NCBI GenBank assembly: GCA_000442125.1
Contig: KE546981.1
Coordinates: 496,001-560,000, forward strand
Length of the DNA stretch: 64,000 bases
Origin: Opeltia flavorubescens
Taxonomy: Eukaryota > Ascomycota > Lecanoromycetes > Teloschistales > Teloschistaceae
Direction: 5' to 3'
This document shows positions 25,224 to 36,434 of this stretch, piece after piece. The notes below the pieces were generated by a model, which was given only the letters and a program-made list of their open reading frames with translations, had not been told where the DNA came from and searched no databases. How positions within the stretch are numbered: position 1 is the first letter of the stretch; each line of letters opens with the position of its first letter. Both the position numbers and the translations under genes were made by a program.

Positions 25224-26090
25224 TTATTTGACGATTGGCGAAGCTTCGGCGGCTTTTTCCGGCTTCCCTGATCCTTTTACCGCTTCTGGGTTTACACCTT
25301 TCACCTTCAACGGAGGCATGTCAAAGGCTTTGCTTCGTCCACCCTTTAACCCAATCCACCTTCCCCAATGACTATCTTCATCCATGGTCCACGTCAAGGC
25401 GCCAACCCATGGCTGCACATTCCAGCCCACTTCGAGTGTGACATTGGACGTAGCAGCTAGTTGGCCGGAAATGTCCGTGATTTGATATTTGGGCTTCGAG
25501 TTCTTTAGGCGAACCAGGCCTGGCGCCAATTCGACCTCTTGCTTTGACTTGGAGGCTCGTCTGATTTTGGGTGGTGGTTTCGATGGGGCTGTCAGGCTAG
25601 AATAGAGAGTGAAAGGTGTCGAGGGATGCTTCTGGCTTTCGGAACTGATGATGGTATCCCAAATAACGGCCTGTGAGGGAGGCTCGGACGGGAGCTTGGA
25701 AGGATAGGTGGCCGTTATCCAGACGAACAGTTGTTTTGTATTCCAATTGAAGAGAGAGGTCAGGTCTGCCCGAAGTCAGCCGACGATGCAGGTTGGGCTT
25801 CCTTTAAGGTCAAGCTTACCCGCATCAAGATCGAACTTGATGTGTGCATACTCTTCCTTTTTCGAGGAATGGTAATGTGGTCGGCCCTTCACTCTTGAAT
25901 GCCATCCTATCAGCTCAATACGCCACAATAGAGAGTAGATAACATACATCTGAACATTACGCAACGCGATATCGGCCGAGGGAGCTTGGGGTATCACTGT
26001 TACGGATAAAGCAATGACAATGGCGGTGCAAAAGGCAACCGTCGTAAAGAAGCCAAACACGTTCTGAACCCTGACCAGTGCTGAATGCAT
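25224..26090 (-). CDS. SPC3: Signal peptidase complex subunit 3
   Basis: Exons (reading down) 26090..25948, 25893..25820, 25765..25224; 252 residues. Splice joins restore LRNVQIVKGRPHYHSSKKEEYAHIKFDLDADLTSLFNWNTKQLF. The start is the conserved MHSALVRVQNVFGFF. One N-terminal membrane helix (about 11-33) precedes a lumenal domain with QAVIWDTII, RLKNSKPKYQITDISGQL and WNVQPWVGALTW. It is the essential lumenal subunit of ER signal peptidase and supports the catalytic Sec11. A proline/lysine-rich insert between IISSE and LVRLKN is longer than in many homologues I recall. Head-to-head with TIM22. Confidence 0.92.
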
Positions 26091-26344
26091 TGCAGCTACA
26101 ACCAAAGCTCCTCCGCCGTGGATCTTAACGCTTGCCAAATAGAAGCCGAATATTGTAGTAGCTGAGCGCTCGACGACTTTGATCCGGGGCCCCGAGATCC
26201 CGAAATGCCGAGCACCGACGTCAATCTTAAGTTTTTAAATCCCTTGATGAGCATTTAATCATCTTCTGAGAAGTAGTGTTAGAGTTTGTTCAGCTCACCC
26301 GCTTTCTCAAGCACTTTAATCCTACTGGAGGCTGATCATAAGCC
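26091..26344. promoter_or_regulatory. Compact bidirectional promoter region (SPC3 / TIM22)
   Basis: Only 254 bp separate the two divergent start codons, so the genes probably share a promoter region. Position 26187 starts a GGGGCCCC palindrome. Confidence 0.5.
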
Positions 26345-27046
26345 ATGAGCTTCCCTAGCTTTCCCGGGGTAGGCTCCGGCTCAGGTGGCGATTTGGCCGG
26401 CATGAGTGAGGGAGAGCAGAGAATGGTCAAGAGTGTAAGTTGGCCTATTCATTGTCGCCCATCTCAAGCGCTTCCGACTTACAATCTGTCTCGCAGATGC
26501 AAGCAGCCATGGATAGTTGCGTCGCCAAAACAGCAATGTCGGGCGTCATGGGATTTGCCCTGGGCGGCGCTTTCGGGTTGTTTATGTCAAGCGTATGCTC
26601 ATTCTCTTCTCCCTTACTTTGCCTCGAATTCTTCCTAATCTGTATGGTGCCAAAGATGAGCTACGATACACCCTTGAGCCCTCAGGGCCAGCAGATGGCG
26701 AGCCTCCCGTTAAGGGAACAGCTCCGTCGTGGATTCCGTGACATGGGTAGCCGCTCCTACTCGTCCGCAAAGAACTTTGGTAAGGTTGGAGCTATCTTTG
26801 CTGGTACCGAATGCTGCATCGAATCGGTTGGTAGTCCTGGCCAGAGCAGACACTTCCGCTTCGTTCAACTGATGTTCTGCCTAGTATCGAGCCAAGAGCG
26901 ATCTCAAGAACAGTGTAACCGCTGGATGCATAACTGGAGGAGTCCTGGCTGCTCCAGCTGGTCCACAAGCAGCTGCTATTGGATGCGCTGGCTTCGCTGC
27001 CTTCAGCGTCGCAATCGATGCTTTTATGCACCNGCAGACTGACTAA
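26345..27046 (+). CDS. TIM22: Mitochondrial inner-membrane translocase subunit Tim22
   Basis: Exons 26345..26434, 26497..26592, 26656..26826, 26885..27046; all introns phase 0; 172 residues. Conserved blocks: [61 protein letters not shown], then [19 protein letters not shown] and [19 protein letters not shown]. It forms the channel that inserts carrier proteins into the mitochondrial inner membrane. The paired cysteines typical of Tim22 are present. N at 27033 hides one residue near the C-terminus. Confidence 0.94.
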
Positions 27047-27793
27047 AAATGGCTATTGAAACGTTTCTACGTTTCCAACGATGCACAGTTGATGCACAAC
27101 TGAAGCGCCGTTCCTCCCCTCTTGCGCAGATTTCTAAATAGGGCGTACGACTGCCAAGTTTGCGATCTCAGACTCCACAAACAGTATTCCTGTATTGCGT
27201 AGGGCATGCACTGGGAAAAACCCAAGAAATTATGGGACAAAGTAACGATATTGCCTCAGTGGCATTTCACATCAAAAAGCCACGGATAAGCTACTAATTG
27301 AGTAGAACGCCTGGATACTAGCTTTACTTCGTCAAACTACATGTCTATCTAATGGTCAGTCCATGTGAACCCCTCCAGCTCGAGAGAACAAACTCCGACC
27401 CGAAAAGTCCATTCGAACTAGGATGGCGGGTTAACGATCGTTTCAATCCCTACTACGCCAGGCTGCATTCACAGCGCGTGTCTTGGCCGTCCGTACTTGG
27501 AACGTCAAAATAAGTCCAAGGCCCAGAGAGATGCATTATATGAATGTACTATATCCACATTTTAAGCAGCTCGGCAGTCACCCAAGTCACATCGGACTAC
27601 GTGCGTTGGATGTTAGTGCAGGCAGAACCTTCGTATGGCCGAGCAGTCACCTGAATGACGGTTGCGGAGCAGTAGGTAGTGTGGTCGTCGCCGGTTGGAC
27701 GGGCGAGACGACGGCCGAGGACTGGGGATTCTTGAATGGGGAACGGTGACCCTTGGCGTGGAAACACCATTCAACAAGGGAAAACATAACTGT
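27047..27793. other. Convergent 3' intergenic region
   Basis: About 750 bp between the TIM22 stop and the end of the DUF4048-like gene. Nothing recognised. Confidence 0.5.
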
Positions 27794-29166
27794 TCAGTCT
27801 GCTTTCTTATTCTTGACCAGGCTGTTTGTCCGGGTTACCAATGCTGCATTGGTTGTCATAGATTTCGCAAGGCTTTTCTCCCATTCGCTCATCAAACTCG
27901 TTGCTGTCATTCTTGAATTACCTCGCGAAAGATTCTCAATCACTGGCCAGGGTATGTCTCCCTGTGGGACCGGGGAGATTTGGCTGGGGAGAGAAAATGG
28001 AGTAGAATCTAGAGAGCTGTGTCGCAAATGTCAGACATAGCTCGGATGGAATCCAGTGACACATACCTCATGCTGCTTCGCGGGCTGCACCCACTGGTCG
28101 ACGGCGATACGAGCGGCTCTGACATGATGGACTCGGATTGCTTCCGGGCCACCGATGCCTTTGCGACTGGTGTGTCCCAAACATCCCAAGATTCACCTTC
28201 ATCAGACTCAGCGGAGGGGTTCACTACTCCGATTTGAAATTTGTTAGGCTGTATCTGCTCTCTTACTGGCCGCTTTTCTTTCTCGGTAGCTTTTTTTGCG
28301 AAAAGACGATCCTTGGCAGCACGTGGGCGGGGCGTACTCAAGGGCTGTGGCTCATTAAGTCTTTTCCCTGTCTTCTGTAACATACCAGAAACCTCGTCTC
28401 TGCGGTCGTCCTTCATTCTAATATCAGGGCGGCCGAAGGGCCTGACCTTGCTACCGTGATTTGAGGTGCTACTTGCTTCCTCGCCAACCGTGGCTTGACG
28501 AAGATCTTCGAAGAAAGTCCACAATCCCTCCCGGAGATCCCCAACGAGCTGCTTGCCGGTTTCGAGGAAAACTTCTTTCGGTTTCCCATTTTCAGGTTCC
28601 TGGTGAGTCAAAGGGGGAAGGATGCTTTGCATCGTTGACCTCTGAGTATCATGGAAAGTTACTGTGCTCCTTCGATTGTCGTTTAAGTCTGGAGAAGGTG
28701 AACCATCCGCCTGCTGATTTGGAAATTTTTGCGGGCCGCTAGAAATCGAAAGCAATGAAAGAGTCCTCGTATGCCTCGAACCCGCGAATATCTTTCGCTG
28801 TGTCTTTTTTGTATTACTCGAAAGACACAACTTCCCCAGACTATTTTGGCAGGGTATCGAATCAATCGTTGCGGTCCCCTCATTTGGGCGATCAGGTCTA
28901 TCGATAGAGGCGCGCCGGGGGTTCGGCCTTTCATCTACCTCCTCGTGGAAACGAATTTTTGATCTCAGCTGTTCTAATTGCGCTTGCTGCCGGAACTCGT
29001 TTCTCTTCTTGACTGCTTCGTGTTGCGCCCATTGCTTTTTCAGCCCCGACAGCTCGTTCTCGGCCTTTTCTAGCTCTTCACGTAGCTCTAGGACTAGCCT
29101 CTCCTGAGCGGCAAGCTTCGTCAGGAAGATGTTAGAACCTCCTATTACCGCAGGTAACGATGGCAT
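27794..29166 (-). CDS. DUF4048-like coiled-coil protein of unknown function
   Basis: Exons 29166..28067 and 27983..27794 (reading down); 429 residues. The phase-2 intron starts GTATGT and ends CCCCAG and joins SPRSSM to SQISPVPQGDIPWPVIENLS. An N-terminal coiled coil (about 15-75: LAAQERLVLELREELEKAE, KKQWAQHEAVKKRNE) is followed by a Ser-rich disordered middle with several RRxS-like sites, a helical ETGKQLVGDLREGLWTFFEDLRQA segment, and a conserved-looking tail (RMTATSLMSEWEKSL). The layout matches fungal proteins annotated DUF4048 from my memory; no biochemical role is known to me. Head-to-head with the Sid1-type kinase. Confidence 0.65.
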
Positions 29167-29494
29167 ATCTTTCGCTCGAAATGTTGCTTAAAATGCAGAA
29201 GACATCGATTTAATGCGGTAGCTTTTTCACTCAACGATGTTTGGGTACGTCAATATCTGGACCATCGTGGCATATCTTGGCTGTTTGTTGTCGTCTTTCT
29301 CCAAACTCTGGGCGATCAATGGTTTGAGTGTACCTGCATTAGTGGCTTGGCGGTACATAAGTTTATCGATAATCACCGCGGCAATTCTCTGCAGTGTAAA
29401 TAGAACTACACCCCTAATTATCTTGGCCGCTACTACCAGTTAGCTCCTATTCAGATCATCCTGCAATTTGGGAGGAGACCACGGAGTAGGCGCG
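29167..29494. promoter_or_regulatory. Shared divergent upstream region (DUF4048 / kinase)
   Basis: 328 bp between opposite start codons. No distinct motif stands out. Confidence 0.45.
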
Positions 29495-31442
29495 ATGGCC
29501 GAGCAGTATCAAGTGTTAGAGGAGTTAGGAAGCGGCAGTTTTGGTGTTGTTTACAAAGCAATAGAACGAGCTTCGGGAGAGATCGTGGCTATAAAGCTGG
29601 TAAGCCGAGGGTTCCTGTCAAATCCTTCCCACCTATACTTCACTTCGGTCCGGTAAGCTGACCCACATCAGATTGATCTTGAATCGAGCGAGGACGACAT
29701 ACAGGACATACAACAGGAGATCTCGGTCTTAAGCACCTGCCACAGCCCTTTCGTCACGCAGTACAAAGCCAGCTTCTTGCGTGGTCACAAGCTATGGATC
29801 GTCATGGAATACCTTGGTGGTGGCTCATGCTTAGACTTGGTAACTTCATCTGGCGTTGACTAGACATAGCAACTACTAAAACAATACAGCTCAAAGCAGG
29901 CACTTTCAACGAAGCCCATGTTGCCATTGTCTGCCGCGAATTGCTCCTCGGTCTCCGTTATCTCCACGATGAGGGAAAGATACATCGAGACGTTAAAGCT
30001 GCGAATGTCCTCCTATGCCAATCAGGAAAGGTCAAATTGGCAGACTTCGGTGTTGCAGCCCAGCTCACGAACATTAAATCTCAACGTAACACATTCGTTG
30101 GAACCCCCTTTTGGATGGCTCCTGAGGTTATAGAACAGGCAGGCTATGACTTTAAAGCAGACATCTGGTCGTTAGGTATCACCGCTATGGAGATGATTCA
30201 TGGAGAACCTCCGAACGCCAGTACCCATCCAATGAAAGTTTTGTTCCTCATACCGAAGGCTCCGGCACCTCGCCTAGAAGGTAGTCACTACAGCCGAGAC
30301 TTCCGCGACTTTGTAGCTGCTTGCCTTGTGAAAGACCCCGACCATCGGCCAACCGCCAAAGACCTCCTCCAGCATCGATTTATACGTCATGCAGGAAAAG
30401 CTGAAGCTCTACAAGAGTTGATCCAGCGTCGCCAGCTATGGGACGGAAACAGAGAACGCGACGAAGAGTTACGATTCTATGAGGAAACACTAAACACTTT
30501 TCCCGTACCCGAGCAGGAAGATGACTGGGTCTTTGACACGGTGAAGGNTCCAACAGTTGTAGCGCACAATATCCAGACACAGAAACGCCGGCGACTTTCA
30601 ACTAAACGTCAGCCTGGGCCTGTGAGCTCTGCCAACCCCCTCGAGATACCACATCGGAGTGAGGAGTTGCCGTTCGAAGACCAGATTCCATCTTCCACAA
30701 TACGAAAAGCGACTTCCAAGCGCCGCTCTTCTCCGGGACCTGTACCTCCGACGCAGAAGAGGCAAGCGAGTGGAGGGAGACAGCCACTCGGCCTCAGCAC
30801 GAGTTTTGGAAATTCAGCATCAACCACGAGGCAGTTTAGGCGAGTTTCAGACAAATCTAGCGATGAGCCGCCAGGTTCATTGTGTATTGGAGCAAACGAG
30901 AACATTCCACCGGCCGCAGAAACCGTAACTAAAGAAGGCTTAATGGGAAGACGTGCATATACCAAAGTGATCGATGCAGCATTCCAGGAGACATCCTCTC
31001 AGACGGCGAGCCAGAGGAAACGACAAGCTCTTTCGGATCTCGCACAAGCTTGGAATGTGTTAGATCAAGAAGACCCCGAGGGAGAATATCAGTTGCTTCA
31101 ACTCATGTTGCAGAAAATACAAAGGTGGGTTATTTCATCATGTCTGCTCTATTTCAATGACTGAACTCATGTAGTGATGCAACATTATCGAAAGTCCTGG
31201 CCATCCAACCCATCAACGCACCCTCCAGCCCCAAATTAATCTTGGCACAGAGTAATCCGCACCTGAGAAGCCATCGACGGCGTCAATCTTCACTCGTTCC
31301 CTCAAATGACGCTTGGGCCGGACAGTATATGAGATTGCCTGGCCAGACCATTCCAGGGATGGAACATACGAAGCAGCTGGCAGACGTCCTTTACAATAAA
31401 TGGGCCGAGGGGCTCATGGCAAGGTGGCCTGCACTTTCATAG
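29495..31442 (+). CDS. SID1: Ste20/GCK-III protein kinase, Sid1/SepL type
   Basis: Exons 29495..29599, 29672..29839, 29890..31124, 31175..31442; 591 residues. Kinase domain about 5-255: Gly loop [16 protein letters not shown] (K34), HRDVKAAN (D125), DFGVAAQL (D143), GTPFWMAPE activation segment, [12 protein letters not shown]. The start at 29495 gives the usual few residues before the Gly loop. After the kinase: DDWVFDTVK, a Ser/Pro-rich linker, and a C-terminal helical region ending [18 protein letters not shown]. These post-kinase features resemble S. pombe Sid1 (septation initiation network) more than Nak1/Kic1, so a role in septation is likely, acting with Cdc14/Sid2-type partners. N at 30548 hides one residue. 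Confidence 0.82.
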
Positions 31443-32124
31443 CCTCCTTGATGTCCGTTTCTTAGACTTCTCTTGCATTTGCAATGTTCGATACCCTCTC
31501 CTTTTCTCAAATTTGGCCGAGGGATGGTTGATGCACGTCGTCCAATCTGGCATTGGGTAGACCGAGATTTTGAAACAGACCATTGAGTTCGGGCTAGTTT
31601 CCGAAGTACTCTGGGAATTATTCGGCATCGAGTCTTCCAGCAAAATCCACACTTCGCGGGTCTGATAGCTGTACGGCCTTGACACATTGTACATTATCTA
31701 CTCCTTCATAAATAAATATTTTGTGACAATGAATGCCAGAAGATACATGAACGGCATCGCCCTAGTGAAAGAGCACCTAAGGTAATGATTCAAATTTGCT
31801 ATCCAACGATAATATACCGAAATTGTGATTCACTCTAGCTGATCAACTGCACAGCCTACATCAGCATGCCTATACCAGCAAGGCTAATATAGGGCCGGGG
31901 GTCTGCTACTCATACAGTATCTAAGACAGACCTGTCTTGGATCATTAAAGTACTCATAGCGAATTTTCGTATTCAGCTTTCCCCATAGAAAACTATCAGT
32001 CCACGTCAGAGTATGTTCTTAACGTCGACAATAACCATGTTCTCCGTCCTCGATATTTATTTGGAAGACCCAGATGAATCGATGTCCAGACTCAATGCAG
32101 ATTCTTTGAATTAGAAGGCGCTGT
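31443..32124. other. Convergent 3' intergenic region
   Basis: About 680 bp between the kinase stop and the dehydrogenase stop. A/T-richer than the flanks; nothing recognised. Confidence 0.5.
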
Positions 32125-33945
32125 TCAGATGTACTTATATGGATTCATGATACCGTTCTATACACGCGTTAGTTTCCGTGGCTCACTCGAGGCTTTTGAT
32201 CAAAGTACTTACAGGATCAAACATATGCTTTACTCGCTTCATTAATTGAATCATTGTGTCGCTTCGGCTATAGCCAATATATGGTTTCTTTTGTAATCCG
32301 AGGCCATGTTCGGCACTGATGCTACCATTACGCTTCGAGATCCATTCATAAACAAAGGGCTCGAGTCTTTCTTCAACCGCCTTATCGAATCGCCTTGTTG
32401 CGACATTGAGATGTAAGTTAGAGTCTCCCATATGTCCGTATCCTACTACAGCTACCACTGGCTTCTCGTCTTCCTCGCCCACTAGACCTGCTGACATCAA
32501 CCGCTCCCGGGTATCTTCTACAAGTTCATAGAGCTGCGATAATGGGATGGAGACGTCATATTTGTACACTCCGCCCCAGTGACCCAGACATTCTGGTATT
32601 CCCTCACGCCATGACCATAGGGACTGCATCTGGGTTTCGTCCTGAGCGAGAACGCCATCTGACACGATCTCTTCTCCGAGAACATGTTCCAAAAAGTTCT
32701 CGAGCTTCTCCTTATCATGCTCCGAATTAGACCCGCTTGTTTCGATAAGACAATAAAACGGATGCTCTTCGTCCAGGGGCTGTTTCTTCTTCGTGACAGA
32801 GTGAACTAGTCCTTGGCTTCGACCGTCCATCAGTTCAAAAGCAGACAGGATTTCCGACAGCTGTTGCTTTGCTTCGCGATAGGCAGTCTGGACTTTGTCG
32901 AAACTCTCGAGACCAAAGAAGGCAACATTGACGGCTGCGGGTTTCTGGGGGCAGAGGACCGAAACACCGGTGATGACGCCAAGAGTACCCTCACCGCCAA
33001 TGAAAAGCTGCTTCAGATCGTAGCCTGTGTTGTTCTTCCTCAATGTCGTGAGGTCATCCATGACCGTACCGTCTGGCAAGACCACCTCGAGGCCCAAGAC
33101 GTTTCCGTGTAAGCTCCCGTAACGAAGCAGACGTAACCCTCCCGCATTTGTTGCCACGTTACCTCCGATCTGACAAGAGCCTTTTGCGCCAAGATCCAAG
33201 GGAAAGATGTGACCTTTATCAGCCAAGAATTGATCTGTTGTCTCTAGTATACAACCGGCATCCACAACTAGTGCTCCTGAAACCGGGTCGAAGGATCTGA
33301 TTTTATTCATTCTCGATGTGCTGACAACTATTTCATCGTAGACTGGCACCGAGCCTCCAACGAGACCGGAGTTGCCGCCCTGGGGAACGACAGCAAGCGA
33401 ATTGTCATTACAAAATTTCAACGCCCGAGACATCTCCTCTGTTGATTTTGGTCTAATAACGAGTTTTGTTTGACCTTTGTATTTCCGCATCCAGTCGCTG
33501 TTGAAGGGTTCCAAATCCGCCGTCGCATCCGCCGAGACGCCATCGATGACGGCAGACTCACCACCGAGAAGATCCTTGAAGAATTCGACATGTCGAGGGG
33601 TGAGCTGACAAGCTGGTCAGTCCACGTAGTATGGGCCTCTACTTCGGAAAGTTTCTGTACCTGATCGAACTTGCTGTCTCTTCGAATATGAGGATACCTA
33701 TATTCGTTCAGTCTGTTGTATGGTGACAATCGACAAGTTTGGAAAACCTACCTCTCAGATGTGAGCTGAATGTGTTTCTGAGAGCTCGGTGCGCCAGTCG
33801 TACCACCCGCGGAATCAGCCTGTCTAGGTTCCGTAGATGCGGAACTAAACGAAACCTTCGATTCGCGGGGTACAGCATTCACGATGCACCTGTGTGGAAA
33901 ACAGATTAGTAGGCTCGGCTTCATACATCGGCGCGACAAGGACAT
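32125..33945 (-). CDS. DLD2: FAD-linked D-2-hydroxyacid (D-lactate / D-2-hydroxyglutarate) dehydrogenase
   Basis: Exons (reading down) 33945..33752, 33697..33661, 33604..32213, 32157..32125; 551 residues. Joins restore [32 protein letters not shown] and the tail [14 protein letters not shown]. The N-terminus [13 protein letters not shown] is Arg-rich and suggests mitochondrial import; ATGs at 33975 and 33963 are alternatives. FAD-binding domain: [48 protein letters not shown]-terminal FAD-oxidase domain: [14 protein letters not shown] and [12 protein letters not shown], with metal-site histidines. It oxidises D-2-hydroxyglutarate or D-lactate. Exon 2 is only 37 nt and the last exon 33 nt. Confidence 0.9.
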
Positions 33946-34240
33946 ATATGAGCGTGAAATCATGATTATTCGCAAAGCTGATCAGCACTGAATAGGCATT
34001 TTCATAAGGGAGGGGTGGTACCTCATGGGAAATTCGGTGTGGCATCATAAGCGCCTGCTGCCGTCATCCTCTGTTTGCCTTGGATAAGCTCCCGTGTCTG
34101 CAATACTTCTCGCAGTACGACGTACATGTACATCGTGTCCGTTACGACATTTCACCACTGCTAATACTTCCACAACTTCAGAACACCCTCCAACATTCCA
34201 TAATATCTGCGGTCAGGTCGATTAACAAAATCCGTCCGCG
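33946..34240. promoter_or_regulatory. Shared divergent upstream region (DLD2 / PRE6)
   Basis: 295 bp between opposite starts. No proteasome-type PACE element (GGTGGCAAA) seen on either strand. Confidence 0.4.
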
Positions 34241-35253
34241 ATGTCTTCGGGTTACGACAGAGCGTTGTCCGGTAAGTCGCTAGATATTCAGGCTCAGCTT
34301 GAAAGCTGACCCATTCAAGTGTTCAGGTGCACATTATCTCTAATAATCCGACCATTAAGTTCAAAACTGACCCTATGTCAATAGTCCCGATGGACACGTG
34401 TTCCAGGTTGAATACGCTTTGGAAGCCGTCAAGAGAGGTACATCCAAGCTCGCTTAACTTGGATCGCCTAAAGCTGATGCTTGGTAGGGACATGTGCTGT
34501 CGGGGTCAAAGGCAAAGATATTGTGGTTCTTGGGTGTGAGAAGCGGTCTGCGATGAAATTACAGGACACAAGGATTACACCATCAAAATTATGCCTAGTT
34601 GACACGCATGTTTGTCTTGCCTTCGCTGGCCTTAACGCGGATGCAAGAATCCTCGTGGACAAAGCTCGACTTGAAGCACAATCACATCGACTGACTGTCG
34701 AGGATCCAGTGACTATCGAATACATCACCAAATATGTCGCTGGTGTGCAGCAACGGTACACCCAAAGCGGTGGTGTGAGACCATTTGGGATAAGTACTTT
34801 GATCGTTGGATTTGACAAAGGAGATGCAACACCACGACTTTATCAGACCGAGCCCTCGGGGATCTACTCCGCATGGTATAGGCTTGCATGAAACTCACCT
34901 TAAGTTTCGACTAATACCCTCCCAGGAAGGCAAATGCCATCGGCCGATCAAGTAAGACAGTGCGGGAGTTCTTGGAAAGAAACCACAAAGAGGAAATGGA
35001 TCGCGAGGAGACCATAAAGTTGACTGTCAAATCACTACTCGAAGTCGTCCAAACAGGTGCTAAGAATATCGAGATTGCTGTCATGTCCTCTGGACGGGCA
35101 ATCGAGATGCTTCCCGTCCAAGATATCGAATCTTATGTCAAGAATATCGAGAACGAGAAGCAGGAGGAAGCCGCGAAGAAGAAGACAGGCAGGACGCCTG
35201 GGCAAGGCACAGCTGCGATTTTGACCCGTGGTTCAGGTTCAGCCGATACATGA
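34241..35253 (+). CDS. PRE6: Proteasome subunit alpha4 (PSMA7/Pre6)
   Basis: Exons 34241..34271, 34320..34326, 34385..34437, 34488..34875, 34926..35253; 268 residues. Exon 2 is a 7-nt microexon (TGTTCAG) with GT..AG introns on both sides; without it the conserved proteasome alpha signature [28 protein letters not shown] cannot be made. Further marks: [50 protein letters not shown] and [12 protein letters not shown]. It is a structural subunit of the alpha ring of the 20S core. The C-terminal Lys/Glu-rich tail ([12 protein letters not shown]) is usual. Convergent with the CHY gene, 195 bp away. Confidence 0.94.
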
Positions 35254-35448
35254 TTTAACTATCTTGCTTCTATCAGTAGTCCTGATGATCAAGCGTGCAA
35301 GTCCACTTCGACAAAGGTCACGCCACGCTAGCGCACGTTCTATATGTCTCGAGCACTGCAATTCATGATCCTCAGGACTCAACCCCCAATTTTCCATGCC
35401 GCTAATTAAGCGACTCTAGGTACTTCCACGCTGAAGCAGCAGCTTTTA

Positions 35449-36046
35449 CTAACCAAGCCGGTCTGGAGCGTCTTTTACGTCGAATATCGTTCGTTGATTC
35501 TCACTGCGAACGCGATCATCTTTGATCATTCGAGCATCTCTCCGTGCATCCTCGCCCTCCACCTGAAGTGCCGGTGTAGGGATAAGGGCTTCGAGGACAT
35601 AGTGGTTATCGCAGTGAGGACAGTACTCGTCACTGGAAGCTGTATTAATACCATCGAGCTATTGAATTGAATGTCAGCTCTGACCAATCTTCGAATTCTT
35701 GAGTATCCTTTCGGAAACATTTCTTGCACTTTTTGCAGGCGAATGTCTGCAATACAGTGTGTTAATACATTGATGTGACTACTTAAGGTTCTGCCATGAT
35801 TCCGTACCATCTCAAATTGCTGCATGAGAGGGTGGTCTTCCTGTTCTGCATGACACTCGGCGCAATCGAACCATTTACGACCTTTTACCGATACATGAGC
35901 AATTGTTGTCATACACAGCACAGCGGAGATGAAGACAGACAACATGGAGATCGAATTGCTACCTGAGCATTTAGTACGTGTTTACTAGAGTTTGAGTTAC
36001 TCTGCTTTCTTAGTGGACTATAGAGCAGATGGAGGACTTACCACAT
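35449..36046 (-). CDS. CHY-type zinc-finger protein
   Basis: Exons (reading down) 36046..36042, 35984..35941, 35881..35808, 35746..35685, 35632..35449; 122 residues. The first exon codes only ATGTG; joining gives MCKHVLNAQVAIRSPCC, the usual start of the family. An upstream in-frame ATG at 36118 is an alternative. Zinc ligands: CKH, CC, CAECH, CKKCKKC and CPHCDNH. The tail RTIFDVKDAPDRLG is conserved. Two introns use weak donors (GTCTGT, GTCAGA). Known: CHY domains bind three zinc ions; the small stand-alone fungal versions include yeast Hot13, which acts on small Tim proteins, but this one is a different branch and its role is unknown. Head-to-head with the 5-phosphatase gene. Confidence 0.82.
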
Positions 36047-36434
36047 AATTTGCAGAGCCCTTCCTTGTTCCCCAAATAGAGTGTGCAGTTGTCGGGAGGC
36101 TTTGCCCTTCCCTTGCATGCAGATTTCACGCGTCAAAGTAGCTCGAATCTAATTTAGCTTCCGTGGCGGAACATACAAGTACCTATCGATACGCCTGTCG
36201 TAACCGAGGGACAATACATTCTGGGCTATTATTGCTTAAATCTCAATTTTTACGACCAAATATTTTGATCCTAGTAAAAATGCGTCGGCGTACGGCTTTG
36301 CATTCAAAAGCAGTAAATGAGCTTGACTGACGTCCACCGATTGGCATCTAACAAAAGCATGACATGCGATTCGCCAATTTCAAGCAGGCGCCTTGCTGCC
36401 TTCAGATGTCTTATATCTAGATTAGCTCGTTAAC
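36047..36434. promoter_or_regulatory. Shared divergent upstream region (CHY / INP5)
   Basis: 388 bp between opposite starts. It contains A/T-rich stretches near 36230-36290 but no clear motif. Confidence 0.45.

Noticed and set aside
32813-33112. Plus-strand frame under the dehydrogenase
   Set aside because: Antisense shadow of a conserved FAD-enzyme exon.
35526-35945. 139-codon minus frame taken as one protein
   Set aside because: Only its middle matches the CHY family; its ends are introns read through. The spliced model restores all zinc ligands.
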